This document shows positions 21,440 to 29,368 of a stretch of 40,683 nucleotides of DNA, in pieces. How positions within the stretch are numbered: position 1 is the first letter of the stretch; the number at the start of each line of letters is the position of its first letter. The notes under the pieces are model-generated. The model worked only from the letters and a program-made list of their open reading frames with translations. It searched no databases and was not told where the DNA came from. A program made the position numbers and the translations under genes. Source of the stretch: a virus; IMG/VR virus record IMGVR_UViG_3300033145_000577, positions 1 to 40,683 of that record. One strand, given 5' to 3'.

Positions 21440-22357
21440 TTATAAATATGTATCTCTATGGGTTACTTCTAAAATTTCCGTCGGTGCTATCCTTGTAGCT
21501 ATCGGGTTAGTCGCTCCGTCGTTTTCGTCGCTAGTTAATAAAAGTTTATTAATACCACTTTTTAATTTTATAAATTCGCTACCCGCGACTAAATCTCCGG
21601 AAATGTCCGCCCCTAATTCGTCTACTATTGTCCCGTTAGCTACGTCTATTATTATTTGCTCCCCCGCCCCTAGCGTGTGGGTAAATTCCATATACTTTCC
21701 TGTCGTTTTGTTTTCTATTTTCGGGTTTGTTAGTGCTCCGTTAATTGTAATAACTGGGTTTGCGTATGTATTGCCTAAGTTTGTTATATCTAGCGTCTGC
21801 CGTTCTACTATATCAATTTTACTGGCTAATTTTGTAGGTAATTGTAAACTGCCCGCTACATAGCCCCTAGTCCCTGCCGACGCCGTTTCTGTTTGGCTCT
21901 CTATATCTGGGTTAGCACTTTTTAATACTAATTGAAAATTTAATTTAAAATCCTCTTTCATGCTCCGATTAAATTTAAGAGAGCTAAATACTTTTCCGGT
22001 TGTCTGTAGTGCTCGCCCTCTTGGGTCTGTGTATTTTATTGTTATTACTCCGTCGTTCATACTAGTAGGCTCTAGCGGTAGCCCTACTACTAATTTTAAC
22101 AGGTCTTGTATCTCCGTTACTTTTTCCTCGTCCTCGCCTACTATTACGCCACTAAAAACTATTAGCCTTTTTCCGTAAAAACTATTAAAGTCCCAAATAC
22201 CGTGCTGTCCCTCTTTTTGTATTTCTTGGTTTTTTATTTCTAATTCAAAAGTCGGGTATTCTTGCAGAGCTATAATATTATAGGGGTCGGTTGTATGGTC
22301 GTTAATTACTATTACGTCGCCGTCTGCATTTATTAGTGTAAATTTTGTACCTATCAT
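21440..22357 (-). CDS. Distal tail protein (Dit-like)
   Basis: This 305-residue protein follows the tape measure gene by one base, the classical place of Dit. It begins MIGTKFTLINADGDVIVIND, includes GQHGIWDFNSFYGKRLIVFS, GVIVGEDEEKVTEIQDLLKL with GLPLEPT, and later IVERQTLDITNLGNTYANPV ITING, matching Dit-type beta barrels with a C-terminal galectin-like carbohydrate-binding-like part. It forms the hexameric hub joining tail tube and tail tip. Confidence 0.78.
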   Translation of the reverse strand: MIGTKFTLINADGDVIVINDHTTDPYNIIALQEYPTFELEIKNQEIQKEGQHGIWDFNSFYGKRLIVFSGVIVGEDEEKVTEIQDLLKLVVGLPLEPTSMNDGVITIKYTDPRGRALQTTGKVFSSLKFNRSMKEDFKLNFQLVLKSANPDIESQTETASAGTRGYVAGSLQLPTKLASKIDIVERQTLDITNLGNTYANPVITINGALTNPKIENKTTGKYMEFTHTLGAGEQIIIDVANGTIVDELGADISGDLVAGSEFIKLKSGINKLLLTSDENDGATNPIATRIAPTEILEVTHRDTYL

Positions 22358-22358
22358 A

Positions 22359-24905
22359 TTATTTGTTTAATTCAAAGCTAATAGATTTTAAAACTGCATC
22401 CATGTCTATCTGCTCGTTAATACTATTATTTAAAGTAACGTTATTAGTCGTACCGCCTCCGCCTCCTCTTACTCCCTCTAGTGCTTTAATTAATCCGCCG
22501 TAGGCGTTAACCATATTAGCGGGTATTACGTACTCGCCGGCGTGTACCTCTCCGCCTGTAGCTACATATCCGCCATTATGAAATTGCGGTAATTCTGTAG
22601 TACGGCTAGCACTTTTACTTTTAGCCATTGCGTCGGCTAATTTATTATACCACGCTATTTGTTTAGTTACTTCGTCCTCTGTAATCTTTACTCGGTTATC
22701 TGCTAAATCTTGAAAGCGTTGGTTTCCTAATTCTATAATTTGATTAATTTGGTCTTGTTTGTCCTGCAATAAATTTATGGTTTTTTGTTTGTTTTCTTCC
22801 TCTAGGGCTAACTCATTTTCTAGTTGTAATTTTTTCTCGTCAAATTCTAGTTGTATTTGTGCTTTTTTAGTTAGGTAATCCTCTACGCTACGCTCTAAAT
22901 CTGTTAAATCCGCCCTGCGTCGTGCCTCCTGTATTTGTTCGGCTAATTGTGTTTCTAGCTCGGCGTTCGCCTTTAATGCGTCCTCTCTTGTTTTAATTTC
23001 TGCGGTTAAGGCTGTTATAGTTTTCACTCTTGGCTCTTCTTTTTTTCTTTCCTCTTCTAATTCCTGTTTTAAATCTGCTATTTTACGCTCCTCCGCTACT
23101 ATTTTTTCGGCTATGCCTATGTCTTGCTGTGCTAGGTCTTCGGCTAAGCTAGTTTGTAAATCTTCTATTTTTGATTTTATTGTTTCTATTTTATCCTCAA
23201 TTTTTTCTAGGTCTTTTATGTTGCTCTCTGATAAATCGGTTATCGCCCGCTTTCCGTTATAGGCTAAATCCTCCACCCTTAAACCTAACTTTTTATAATT
23301 CTCTGCTAATTTTTCCGCCTCTTCTCGTGCCTCTTCGCTTGCCTCTTCGCTGTCCCCTAAACTATTTACTAAATTATCATATTCTCCGGTTGCCTCTTTA
23401 GTATTTTTATTTAATAGCGTTTGCGTTCCGGTTAGGTTTTTTAAATTTTTGTCTAACTGTTTTGTCGCTCCGCCGGCTTTCCAAAATGCGTCGCTTGTTT
23501 CTTGCCCCGCCTTTGACATTTGGTCGCTTAGGTGCTTAGTGCTAGCTCTTAAATTGTCGCTTAATAAAGATATTTTTTTTATGTTTTTATCTACCCCCAA
23601 TTTTGCAAAAAAACTATTTGCTAATCCTATCGCTCCGTTAATAAATTTTTCTACTGTTTGTAGACTACCTATTAATGCTAGGGCTATGCCGTCGCCCATT
23701 ATTATGAAAGCATTTTTTATTGCTGTTGTTGCAAATCTTACTGTATCCGCCATTTGTATAAAAAACTTTATCGCCGTATTTACTACAGGTAAAACTACAA
23801 TGCCTAGCGTCCTACCTAAATCGCCTAGATTATTTTTTAATAATTGTATTTGACTAGCGGTAGTTTTAAATCTTTTTTCTGCCTCTGTATAAAGTGCTGT
23901 ATTTTCTATAGTTGCTTTTTCTGATATATCTAATTGCTTATTTAATTTTTCATATCCACCTGATAATCTTAAAACCGTATCTCGTAATCTTGTTTCCTTT
24001 ATACCCAAACTATCTATAACCGCTAATAAATCGCCCCCGCCCTCTTTAACATTACTAAGTCCTTTAAAAAATACTTTCATAGCCTCGTTAGCGTCTTCTT
24101 TAAATGCCTTTGAAAAATCGTCGGCGGTCATACCTGCCACCTTTGCGAATTTTTTTAATTTCGCACTTCCCGTACTAACCATTGAACTAATATCAATCAA
24201 AAGCTTACTAAAAGCTGTACCGCCCATTTGTGCCTGTATGCCTACTGAACTTAACGCACTACTCCAACCTAACACCTGTGCCTCTGTTAGTTTTAAAGTA
24301 GCCCCCGCACCTGATATTCTTAACGCCATATCTAATATTTCTTGTTCGGTAGTTGCCGAGTCATTACCTAGGGCTACTATTGAAGAACCTAGCCTATCAA
24401 CATTTTCTAAAGGCATACCCATAATATTTGCAAATCTTGCAATATCTGTGCTAGCTTGCTCGGTAGTTAAATTTGTGGTTACGCCTATTAGCCCTATGGT
24501 TTTCGTAAACTTTTCTATCTGCTCTATCGGTACGCCTAATTGTCCCGCTAATTCTCCTATTCTAGCAAACTCCTCGGCTGTTATAGGTATTTCCTTGCTT
24601 AGTTCTCTAAATCGTTTACTTAGGGCTTGTAATTGCTCCTCTGTACCGTCTACGGTTTTACGTACTCCTGCGAATGCGTCCTCGTATCTAACCGCACTTC
24701 CTATCGTTGCGTCTATCCCTTTTGTTAATGCTTGCCAACCTAAAAAAGCTCCGGCTAAATTACGTATCATATTATCACTTACTCCGCTTACCGTCTTGCC
24801 TAATTTTCGTGCTTGTACGTCCGATTTATTTATCACTTTACTATATTGTGTATCGTCGCCTCTTATCTCATATACTAATTCGCCGACTACTTTTTTATTT
24901 GCCAT
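22359..24905 (-). CDS. Tail tape measure protein (TP901 type)
   Basis: This 848-residue protein has the TP901 tape-measure core at about 50-330 (GAFLGWQALTKGIDATIGSA, AGQLGVPIEQIEKFTKTIGL, TEQEILDMALRISGAGATLK, VGIQAQMGGTAFSKLLIDI), hydrophobic helices at about 370-440, long charged coiled coils at about 560-740 and a Gly-rich end (FHNGGYVATGGEVHAGEYVI). It sets tail length and helps DNA ejection. At about 0.15 nm per residue it predicts a tail of roughly 125 nm. The start ATG overlaps the stop of the frameshifted chaperone product. Confidence 0.92.
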   Translation of the reverse strand: MANKKVVGELVYEIRGDDTQYSKVINKSDVQARKLGKTVSGVSDNMIRNLAGAFLGWQALTKGIDATIGSAVRYEDAFAGVRKTVDGTEEQLQALSKRFRELSKEIPITAEEFARIGELAGQLGVPIEQIEKFTKTIGLIGVTTNLTTEQASTDIARFANIMGMPLENVDRLGSSIVALGNDSATTEQEILDMALRISGAGATLKLTEAQVLGWSSALSSVGIQAQMGGTAFSKLLIDISSMVSTGSAKLKKFAKVAGMTADDFSKAFKEDANEAMKVFFKGLSNVKEGGGDLLAVIDSLGIKETRLRDTVLRLSGGYEKLNKQLDISEKATIENTALYTEAEKRFKTTASQIQLLKNNLGDLGRTLGIVVLPVVNTAIKFFIQMADTVRFATTAIKNAFIIMGDGIALALIGSLQTVEKFINGAIGLANSFFAKLGVDKNIKKISLLSDNLRASTKHLSDQMSKAGQETSDAFWKAGGATKQLDKNLKNLTGTQTLLNKNTKEATGEYDNLVNSLGDSEEASEEAREEAEKLAENYKKLGLRVEDLAYNGKRAITDLSESNIKDLEKIEDKIETIKSKIEDLQTSLAEDLAQQDIGIAEKIVAEERKIADLKQELEEERKKEEPRVKTITALTAEIKTREDALKANAELETQLAEQIQEARRRADLTDLERSVEDYLTKKAQIQLEFDEKKLQLENELALEEENKQKTINLLQDKQDQINQIIELGNQRFQDLADNRVKITEDEVTKQIAWYNKLADAMAKSKSASRTTELPQFHNGGYVATGGEVHAGEYVIPANMVNAYGGLIKALEGVRGGGGGTTNNVTLNNSINEQIDMDAVLKSISFELNK

Positions 24906-25535
24906 TTTTGTTTATGTTAAATAATTGTGATTTTAAATTGGTTACCGTTCCCTCACCCTTATTTTTAATTTTTTTGTATGTGCCTTTTTCTATTTCTCCC
25001 CTCTTCTCTTTTATGTATATTAAGCTATTTGTATATTGTGCAAATTCGTCTAAATATAATTTTCTTACTTCTCTTAAACTAAAACCTCCTGTTACTAAAA
25101 ACGTTATGCTATGCCTTAGCTCCTGTAATTGCTCTATCGGCTTTTTTGGCTTTTTTTTTTCTTGGGCTCGTTGTCGTCTGCCCCTATTAAATGTAAAAAT
25201 CTTTTTTTCTTAAAAAATTCTAATACCCTAATCGCCTCAGGTTGCGTCATCATTTTTTTTAATTCTTCTAAATCAATATCGGGTTGGTATCTATTAAATA
25301 ATGTTAATATATATTGATATAAATTATTAAAATATCTTTTCATTTTTTCGTCCTGATCAGTTTTATTTTCTATTTCTTGTTTTGAAAGTTCGGCTATTTG
25401 TATCTCCGCCTCTAATAATCGCTCGCTCTCTTCTATGGTTAGCTCGTTCGGTATTTTAAAAGTTTTTTTCTTTCCTCCTAGGTTTAAAATTACCTCGTAG
25501 GGTTGGCGGTCTTTGTATAGGTTTAAAGTTTCCAT
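24895..25535 (-). CDS. Tail assembly chaperone, -1 frameshift product (G-T type)
   Basis: The zero-frame chaperone reads PKKKKSQKSR and stops at 25134. A -1 shift on the run of ten A (25160-25151) changes to KKPKKPIEQLQELRHSITFL, then VTGGFSLREVRKLYLDEFAQ and on to TAA at 24897-24895, after the tape-measure ATG. The joined protein is about 213 residues. This is the hallmark of siphovirus G/GT chaperones between tail tube and tape measure. The extension is rich in charged helices, as usual for the T part, which binds the tape measure. Confidence 0.8.
25134..25535 (-). CDS. Tail assembly chaperone, short product
   Basis: This 133-residue protein starts METLNLYKDRQPYEVILNLG with a beta start like other G-type chaperones, followed by helices (ELTIEESERLLEAEIQIAEL, YLYQYI-type helices, DIDLEELKKMMTQPEAIRVL). 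It lies between the tail tube and tape measure genes and is expected to coat the tape measure during tail assembly and be lost from the mature tail. It shares its first about 127 residues with the frameshift product. The stop codon is TAG. Confidence 0.82.
   Translation of the reverse strand: METLNLYKDRQPYEVILNLGGKKKTFKIPNELTIEESERLLEAEIQIAELSKQEIENKTDQDEKMKRYFNNLYQYILTLFNRYQPDIDLEELKKMMTQPEAIRVLEFFKKKRFLHLIGADDNEPKKKKSQKSR
25151..25160 (-). promoter_or_regulatory. Slippery A10 run for -1 ribosomal frameshift
   Basis: On the minus strand CCCAAG is followed by ten A residues and then GCC. In zero frame the codons are AAA AAA AAA AGC; one base back they are AAA AAG, so tRNA-Lys can re-pair fully. 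The zero-frame stop follows 15 bases later. A GCCGATAGAGC-type weak hairpin could follow; the homopolymer alone can be sufficient. Transcript slippage is an alternative mechanism. Confidence 0.75.
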
Positions 25536-25563
25536 ATATTGCTTATTATTCTTTTTTCTTAAT

Positions 25564-25589
25564 AGGGGCGGGGTTTTAAGTCCGCCCCT
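25564..25589 (-). repeat. GC-rich intergenic hairpin, second copy of a shared motif
   Basis: An 8-bp stem AGGGGCGG (25564-25571) with CCGCCCCT (25582-25589) lies between the tail tube and chaperone genes. It shares AGGGGCGGGGTTT with the hairpin at 15076-15089. No T-run follows on the gene strand, so it is not a clear terminator; it may tune relative expression after the highly expressed tube gene or be an RNA-processing site. Confidence 0.45.
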
Positions 25590-25624
25590 TATCGTTATAA
25601 ATGTATAGGTTTATCTAGTTATGC

Positions 25625-26395
25625 TTACGTTGTTTGTTGTTGATCAACTATTTCCACTACGTCGCCCTCAAAAGTAATCGGTAATACTGCTACGTCTTCC
25701 TCGTCGTCGCCGGCAAAATCAATGCTAATCGGTGCAAAATTTGTAGCGTTCTCAATATCTATTCTAAACTCTTTTCCGTTTTCGTCTGTATTGGTAATTC
25801 TCATTACTTTTAACGTCTTAGCTCCGCTATCATTAAAAGTAATATTCTTGCTTGCGTTCGGTGTATAGCTATAATCTGCGTCTAATACTCCCGCTTGTAC
25901 TGTAACCGGTACAATATAAGTATAACCTAGTGTGCCGTTTGTTCCGTCACCTACGTATACGTTATAATCGGTATTTAACAATAACGGTGAACCGCCGGCG
26001 TCAATTACTATACTACTAACTTCCGTATTATCTCCGTTTTTATTGGCTAGTTTAATTGGCTGTCCTACTGTCCAACCTGTCCCTAGTGCCTCGCTTGTAA
26101 TCGGAGTAGCACTTCCTGCTACGGTTGTTATCGCAATTAAACCGGCGTCTAATACGGCTAGGTTAGTCATGTTAATTTCGCATAGGTCAAAAGTCATTTC
26201 AATCATTTTACCGTTTACAAATTTCTTTAAATCTTCTACGTTATCAAACTTAATAGCTTGATTTTCTGCTTTTGAATTAATTTGTGGATTTCTTAATGCT
26301 CCTATATCCACTAGGCTAGCAAAATTGTCGCCTATTTCTACTTTCACCGCCCCTTTACGAACGGCTGTGCTCTTTTGGATTGATGTTTGTGACAT
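25625..26395 (-). CDS. Major tail tube protein
   Basis: From ATG 26395 (MSQTSIQKSTAVRKGAVKVE) this is a 256-residue protein; an in-frame ATG at 26410 adds five residues. It shows beta-rich tube features: IGDNFASLVDIGALRNPQIN, FVNGKMIEMTFDLCEINMTN and late strands AGVLDADYSYTPNASKNITF, RIDIENATNFAPISIDFAGD. Size, position before the chaperone pair, and absence of a sheath gene fit the tube protein of a siphovirus. It should stack as hexameric rings around the tape measure. A hairpin follows the gene. Confidence 0.75.
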   Translation of the reverse strand: MSQTSIQKSTAVRKGAVKVEIGDNFASLVDIGALRNPQINSKAENQAIKFDNVEDLKKFVNGKMIEMTFDLCEINMTNLAVLDAGLIAITTVAGSATPITSEALGTGWTVGQPIKLANKNGDNTEVSSIVIDAGGSPLLLNTDYNVYVGDGTNGTLGYTYIVPVTVQAGVLDADYSYTPNASKNITFNDSGAKTLKVMRITNTDENGKEFRIDIENATNFAPISIDFAGDDEEDVAVLPITFEGDVVEIVDQQQTT

Positions 26396-26456
26396 ATTCG
26401 TTTTTTTCATTTGTACGTACGCCGTAGCTATAACGTAAAAATGAATTAATTAAATT

Positions 26457-26654
26457 TTATTTAAAACTTTTATTCTTTTCTTTTTTTACTCTCTCCGCAT
26501 ATTCCGCCGTAACTTCTACTTGCTCGCCCTTTTTTACAAATTTACCGTTTGCTAAATTCGTATTGCGAGTAGCTGTTAAGGTTACTTTTTTCTTTTTATT
26601 AGTTTCCTTTTTAGTTTCCTTTTTCTCTTCTGTTTTTTTTTCTTTTTTTAACAT
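26457..26654 (-). CDS. Small Lys/Glu-rich protein, 65 residues
   Basis: The N-terminal half is almost only Lys, Glu and Thr (MLKKEKKTEEKKETKKETNK). The C-terminal half, VTLTATRNTNLANGKFVKKG then EQVEVTAEYAERVKKEKNKS, looks like a small beta-hairpin module similar to short phage proteins with an NG-KF-V-KKG motif found beside tail genes. It lies 11 bases after the terminator-protein-like gene. Function is unknown; it could be a small virion or tail-accessory component. Confidence 0.55.
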   Translation of the reverse strand: MLKKEKKTEEKKETKKETNKKKKVTLTATRNTNLANGKFVKKGEQVEVTAEYAERVKKEKNKSFK

Positions 26655-26665
26655 ATTTTTTTAAA

Positions 26666-27055
26666 TTAATATTTTATATAAATTTCTATTACGCAAATAA
26701 ATTTCTGCATATCGGGGTCTTTTAACGCTGTTCTCCCGAAAAATGTAGTCCTCTTTACTGCAAATACTCCGCCTAGTAAATACTCATTTTTATCAAAAAA
26801 TATTCTGTCTATATCCTCGGCTAGGTCTACGGCGTTGTCGAACGTGTCGGCTATACAATTAATTTGTATTATACTAGTTCTAGCGTTCGGGAAATTTAGG
26901 CTTTGGGTTATCTCGGTATATGTTACCGCCTTAGTGAATGTAATATTATCCGGTACTACTAGCGGGTATATATGGTAGTCGTCCCCGTTAGCTAATTTAG
27001 TCGCTATAGTAACGTCGTTTTTTATTTCGTTGTATATTCCTTGCTCTAATGACAT
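26666..27055 (-). CDS. Tail terminator / tail completion protein (probable)
   Basis: This is a 129-residue alpha/beta protein with a helix LEQGIYNEIKNDVTIATKLA, strand IYPLVVPDNITFTKAVTYTE, SIIQINCIADTFDNAVDLAE and a helix EDIDRIFFDK, then a C-terminal strand pair. This matches the fold order of lambda gpU-like or SPP1 gp17-like tail terminators. Gene order (connector, closure, gp10-like, this, tube) strongly supports it. It should form a hexamer ring that stops tail-tube growth and docks the head. Confidence 0.68.
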   Translation of the reverse strand: MSLEQGIYNEIKNDVTIATKLANGDDYHIYPLVVPDNITFTKAVTYTEITQSLNFPNARTSIIQINCIADTFDNAVDLAEDIDRIFFDKNEYLLGGVFAVKRTTFFGRTALKDPDMQKFICVIEIYIKY

Positions 27056-27090
27056 ATTATAATTATAACACCTTTTAAATTATTTGAAAA

Positions 27091-27399
27091 CTATTTTTTT
27101 CTAAAATATCTTACTCCCTTTTTCTCTACGTCGCTCGCTCCTATTCTAAACATAGCCCTAGGGCTAAATCTTGACGTACCGTATTCTACATACTCGGCGT
27201 ATTCTACGTTAGTCGCTACCTCTCCCCGTGCCCAACCTGTACGTCTGCCGTCTATGTGTGCCTTTAGGTTTCCCGTTCTTACCGGTGTCCGGTTTCTTAC
27301 TGCGGTTTCTAACTGTGCTATCGCTAAACCTATATTATCGTCCATTTCTTGTAATATCTCTTGTCGCACGGCTAAATTTTTTATAAATTTAACTATCAT
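27091..27399 (-). CDS. HK97 gp10-like tail completion protein
   Basis: This 102-residue protein has the family pattern: helix IGLAIAQLETAVRNRTPVRT GNLK, a short VDGRRTG-type turn, VATNVEYAEYVEYGTSRFSP and a C-terminal PRAMFR helix (RAMFRIGASDVEKKGVRYFR). HK97 gp10-like proteins sit between head closure and tail terminator genes and work in head-tail joining. It is 6 bases downstream of the head-closure gene. Confidence 0.85.
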   Translation of the reverse strand: MIVKFIKNLAVRQEILQEMDDNIGLAIAQLETAVRNRTPVRTGNLKAHIDGRRTGWARGEVATNVEYAEYVEYGTSRFSPRAMFRIGASDVEKKGVRYFRKK

Positions 27400-27405
27400 A
27401 TTTTT

Positions 27406-27732
27406 TTATTGTTTTGTTATCTTTGCGTATACTTTTACGTGGTGCTCATGGCTATCTTTATCTACGCTTAATACTTCGTACTCTCTAGCGTCTTCTAATA
27501 AAATCCTATCGGCTACGGTTATGCTAACGCCATCTAAAAAGTAAAATTTATATTCGTCTACGTATGTTTTAGCGTCTTCGTCAAATATCTTCGGTTGTAG
27601 GTTTCTAACTTTTCTAGCTTTTACTCCTGTGGCTTTATCCGCCCACGTAAAATTTACCGCCCCGCTACCGCTTTGCGTATTTGTTTTGCTACGTATAATA
27701 ACAAGTAAATTTAATAAGCTTTCGTAACTCAT
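27406..27732 (-). CDS. Head closure protein (SPP1 gp16-like)
   Basis: This 108-residue protein is mostly beta: SYESLLNLLVIIRSKTNTQS, then VNFTWADKATGVKARKVRNL, EYKFYFLDGVSITVADRILL and YEVLSVDKDSHEHHVKVYAK. The size and the pattern (short helix, barrel strands) fit head-tail joining proteins of the SPP1 gp16/HK97 gp7 type, which plug or gate the portal channel. It is 4 bases after the connector gene. Confidence 0.72.
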   Translation of the reverse strand: MSYESLLNLLVIIRSKTNTQSGSGAVNFTWADKATGVKARKVRNLQPKIFDEDAKTYVDEYKFYFLDGVSITVADRILLEDAREYEVLSVDKDSHEHHVKVYAKITKQ

Positions 27733-27736
27733 AATT

Positions 27737-28405
27737 TTATATTTGTACTACTCCCGTTTTTAAGCTTTTATCTTTTCTTTTATATTGGTCTAGTATATCG
27801 TAAATTCCTAGGCTCTTAGCCATTTTAGCTATTTCGGTATAGTCTATTTTATAATCGTCAAATGTTTCCGCTTTAGTTTCTCTTAGTTCCTCGTCGCCTA
27901 CTCTTTCCTTTAATATTTCGCTAGCTAATTTAGTCGCTATTAATTGTATGTCTGCCGGTACGTCGTCGCTATATCTAAATTTACCTACTACTATAATATT
28001 TTTTTGGTCTTTTTCGTATTCGTAAATAGCACTACCTCGGCTACTACTTCGTCCGCTCGGCTGTACTAATTCTATCTCGGAGTACGGTTTCCCTTCTGCC
28101 TCTGCGTTATATGGTTTTAAATAAAAGTCTGTATTTTCTGTCTGTAATACGTCGTCTACGGTTAGGCTAGTTAATTCTTTTAAATCTCCTACCTGTAATT
28201 TTATTGCTCCGTTTCCGTCGTAATATTTAGTTACGTCGGTGTCTTCCTCAGGTGCTTCAAAAACTCTTATTCCAAAACGTTCGTCCCCGCAATATTGCTC
28301 TATAAAATTAGTTACCCCTTTTATTGTTAGGGTTATAAATGTAGCTAATCCGGCGTCTAGCGTTACGCCTAAATAACTATCTATTGTTGCTTTGTCTGTA
28401 TACAT
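27737..28405 (-). CDS. Head-tail connector (HK97 gp6/SPP1 gp15-like)
   Basis: This is a 222-residue protein. The first helix ATIDSYLGVTLDAGLATFIT leads to TIKGVTNFIEQYCGDERFG, the usual start of adaptor proteins that bind below the portal ring. A beta insertion follows (YYDGNGAIKLQVGDLKELTS LTVDDV) and then the helix pair PADIQLIATKLASEILKERV and YTEIAKMAKSLGIYDILDQY. The beta insertion makes it longer than the 100-residue minimal adaptors, but similar long forms are common in phages with a DUF-like beta domain. Confidence 0.75.
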   Translation of the reverse strand: MYTDKATIDSYLGVTLDAGLATFITLTIKGVTNFIEQYCGDERFGIRVFEAPEEDTDVTKYYDGNGAIKLQVGDLKELTSLTVDDVLQTENTDFYLKPYNAEAEGKPYSEIELVQPSGRSSSRGSAIYEYEKDQKNIIVVGKFRYSDDVPADIQLIATKLASEILKERVGDEELRETKAETFDDYKIDYTEIAKMAKSLGIYDILDQYKRKDKSLKTGVVQI

Positions 28406-28417
28406 ATTTTTAATCTA

Positions 28418-29269
28418 TTAAGTATTATCTTGTACTATGTGCCCCTCTGCTATTATATTTAAACTTGTTAAAGCCCTTAAATCATCTTGTATTAAAACTT
28501 CTAAATTTCCGTCCGCCTCCACCCTCAACGCTACGCCCATTTTATTCTGTCCTGCGAATGTTAATCTACTCACAAATCCGTCTAATCCTTGGGAGGGGTT
28601 AGTTGCTACGTATGGTGTCCAATCATACATTAATGACGCTATGTCTGCGTTTGTTTTTACATTGAAAGAATTATTTATATCTCCGTTTCTTCTTCTAAAA
28701 GTTAATCCATTTGTTAATGCTGTTAGGTTTCCAAATTTTATTAAATCTATTGCCGAGGTAGCTGTGCAAATAAAAATTAATCTAGTTATATCTACTACCG
28801 ACGGTATGCTTGGTGTCCCTGTCCTTAATTTAAAAATTATCGGTGTCGTACTACCGTCTACATTCATATTTTTATTAGAAATTGTAGCCTCTGCCCCGCT
28901 CACATACGCAAAATCAAATTGCGTGTCTAGTGTAATATTTAGCCCCGAAATTCCTAAAATTGTAGCATAGTAATATCTATCATTTGCTACGTCTATTATT
29001 CTAAAATGTTGCCCTACTACAAAACCGCTAGCGGACGCTACCGCTATAGTATACTCTCCTATAACTGCGTCGGCTGTTATTGCTGTAGTGCCTAATAATT
29101 GTATCAACGGTAAAATAATTGTTGGAGTAGTTTGATCTTGTAAATTTACAGGCACGCCTCCGTTTTCTTCTATCGGTGTTTTTATTTCTATCGGTAAAGG
29201 ATTATCTACGCCTACGCTTACGGCGTTTCTTGCTGAATTTAAATATTGTATTACTCGCTTGAACGCCAT
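28418..29269 (-). CDS. Virion structural protein, probable head or tail accessory
   Basis: This is a 283-residue beta-rich protein with few charges at its N-terminus (AFKRVIQYLNSARNAVSVGV, PIEIKTPIEENGGVPVNLQD). A central part ITADAVIGEYTIAVASASGF with HFRIIDVANDRYYYATILGI resembles small virion-domain proteins placed between capsid and connector genes. Function is unknown; it may be an outer-head decoration or fibre. It is transcribed from a strong promoter candidate at 29312-29285 directly after a terminator, which suggests separate dosage control from the capsid block. Confidence 0.55.
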   Translation of the reverse strand: MAFKRVIQYLNSARNAVSVGVDNPLPIEIKTPIEENGGVPVNLQDQTTPTIILPLIQLLGTTAITADAVIGEYTIAVASASGFVVGQHFRIIDVANDRYYYATILGISGLNITLDTQFDFAYVSGAEATISNKNMNVDGSTTPIIFKLRTGTPSIPSVVDITRLIFICTATSAIDLIKFGNLTALTNGLTFRRRNGDINNSFNVKTNADIASLMYDWTPYVATNPSQGLDGFVSRLTFAGQNKMGVALRVEADGNLEVLIQDDLRALTSLNIIAEGHIVQDNT

Positions 29270-29284
29270 ATTTTTAAAATTATT

Positions 29285-29312
29285 ATTATATTTATATTAT
29301 ACTACTATTCAA
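29285..29312 (-). promoter_or_regulatory. Sigma70-like promoter after the capsid-block terminator
   Basis: TTGAAT (29312-29307) is followed after 16 bases by TATAAT (29290-29285), 16 bases before the start codon at 29269. A second TATAAT lies at 29301-29296 but without a matching -35 box. It lies just downstream of an intrinsic terminator, so it would restart transcription for connector and tail genes. Confidence 0.5.
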
Positions 29313-29350
29313 CAAAAAAGGAAATACCGTTAAATCTCGGCATTTCCTTT
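29313..29350 (-). terminator. Intrinsic terminator after head-fibre gene
   Basis: On the minus strand AAAGGAAATGCCG (29350-29338) pairs with CGGTATTTCCTTT (29329-29317) around an 8-base loop, followed by further T residues (run 29319-29314). One pair is G.U in the minus-strand RNA and would be A-C on the plus strand, so it is built for minus-strand transcription. It separates the capsid block from the connector/tail block. Confidence 0.75.
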
Positions 29351-29368
29351 TATTGTTATTTTACTTTT

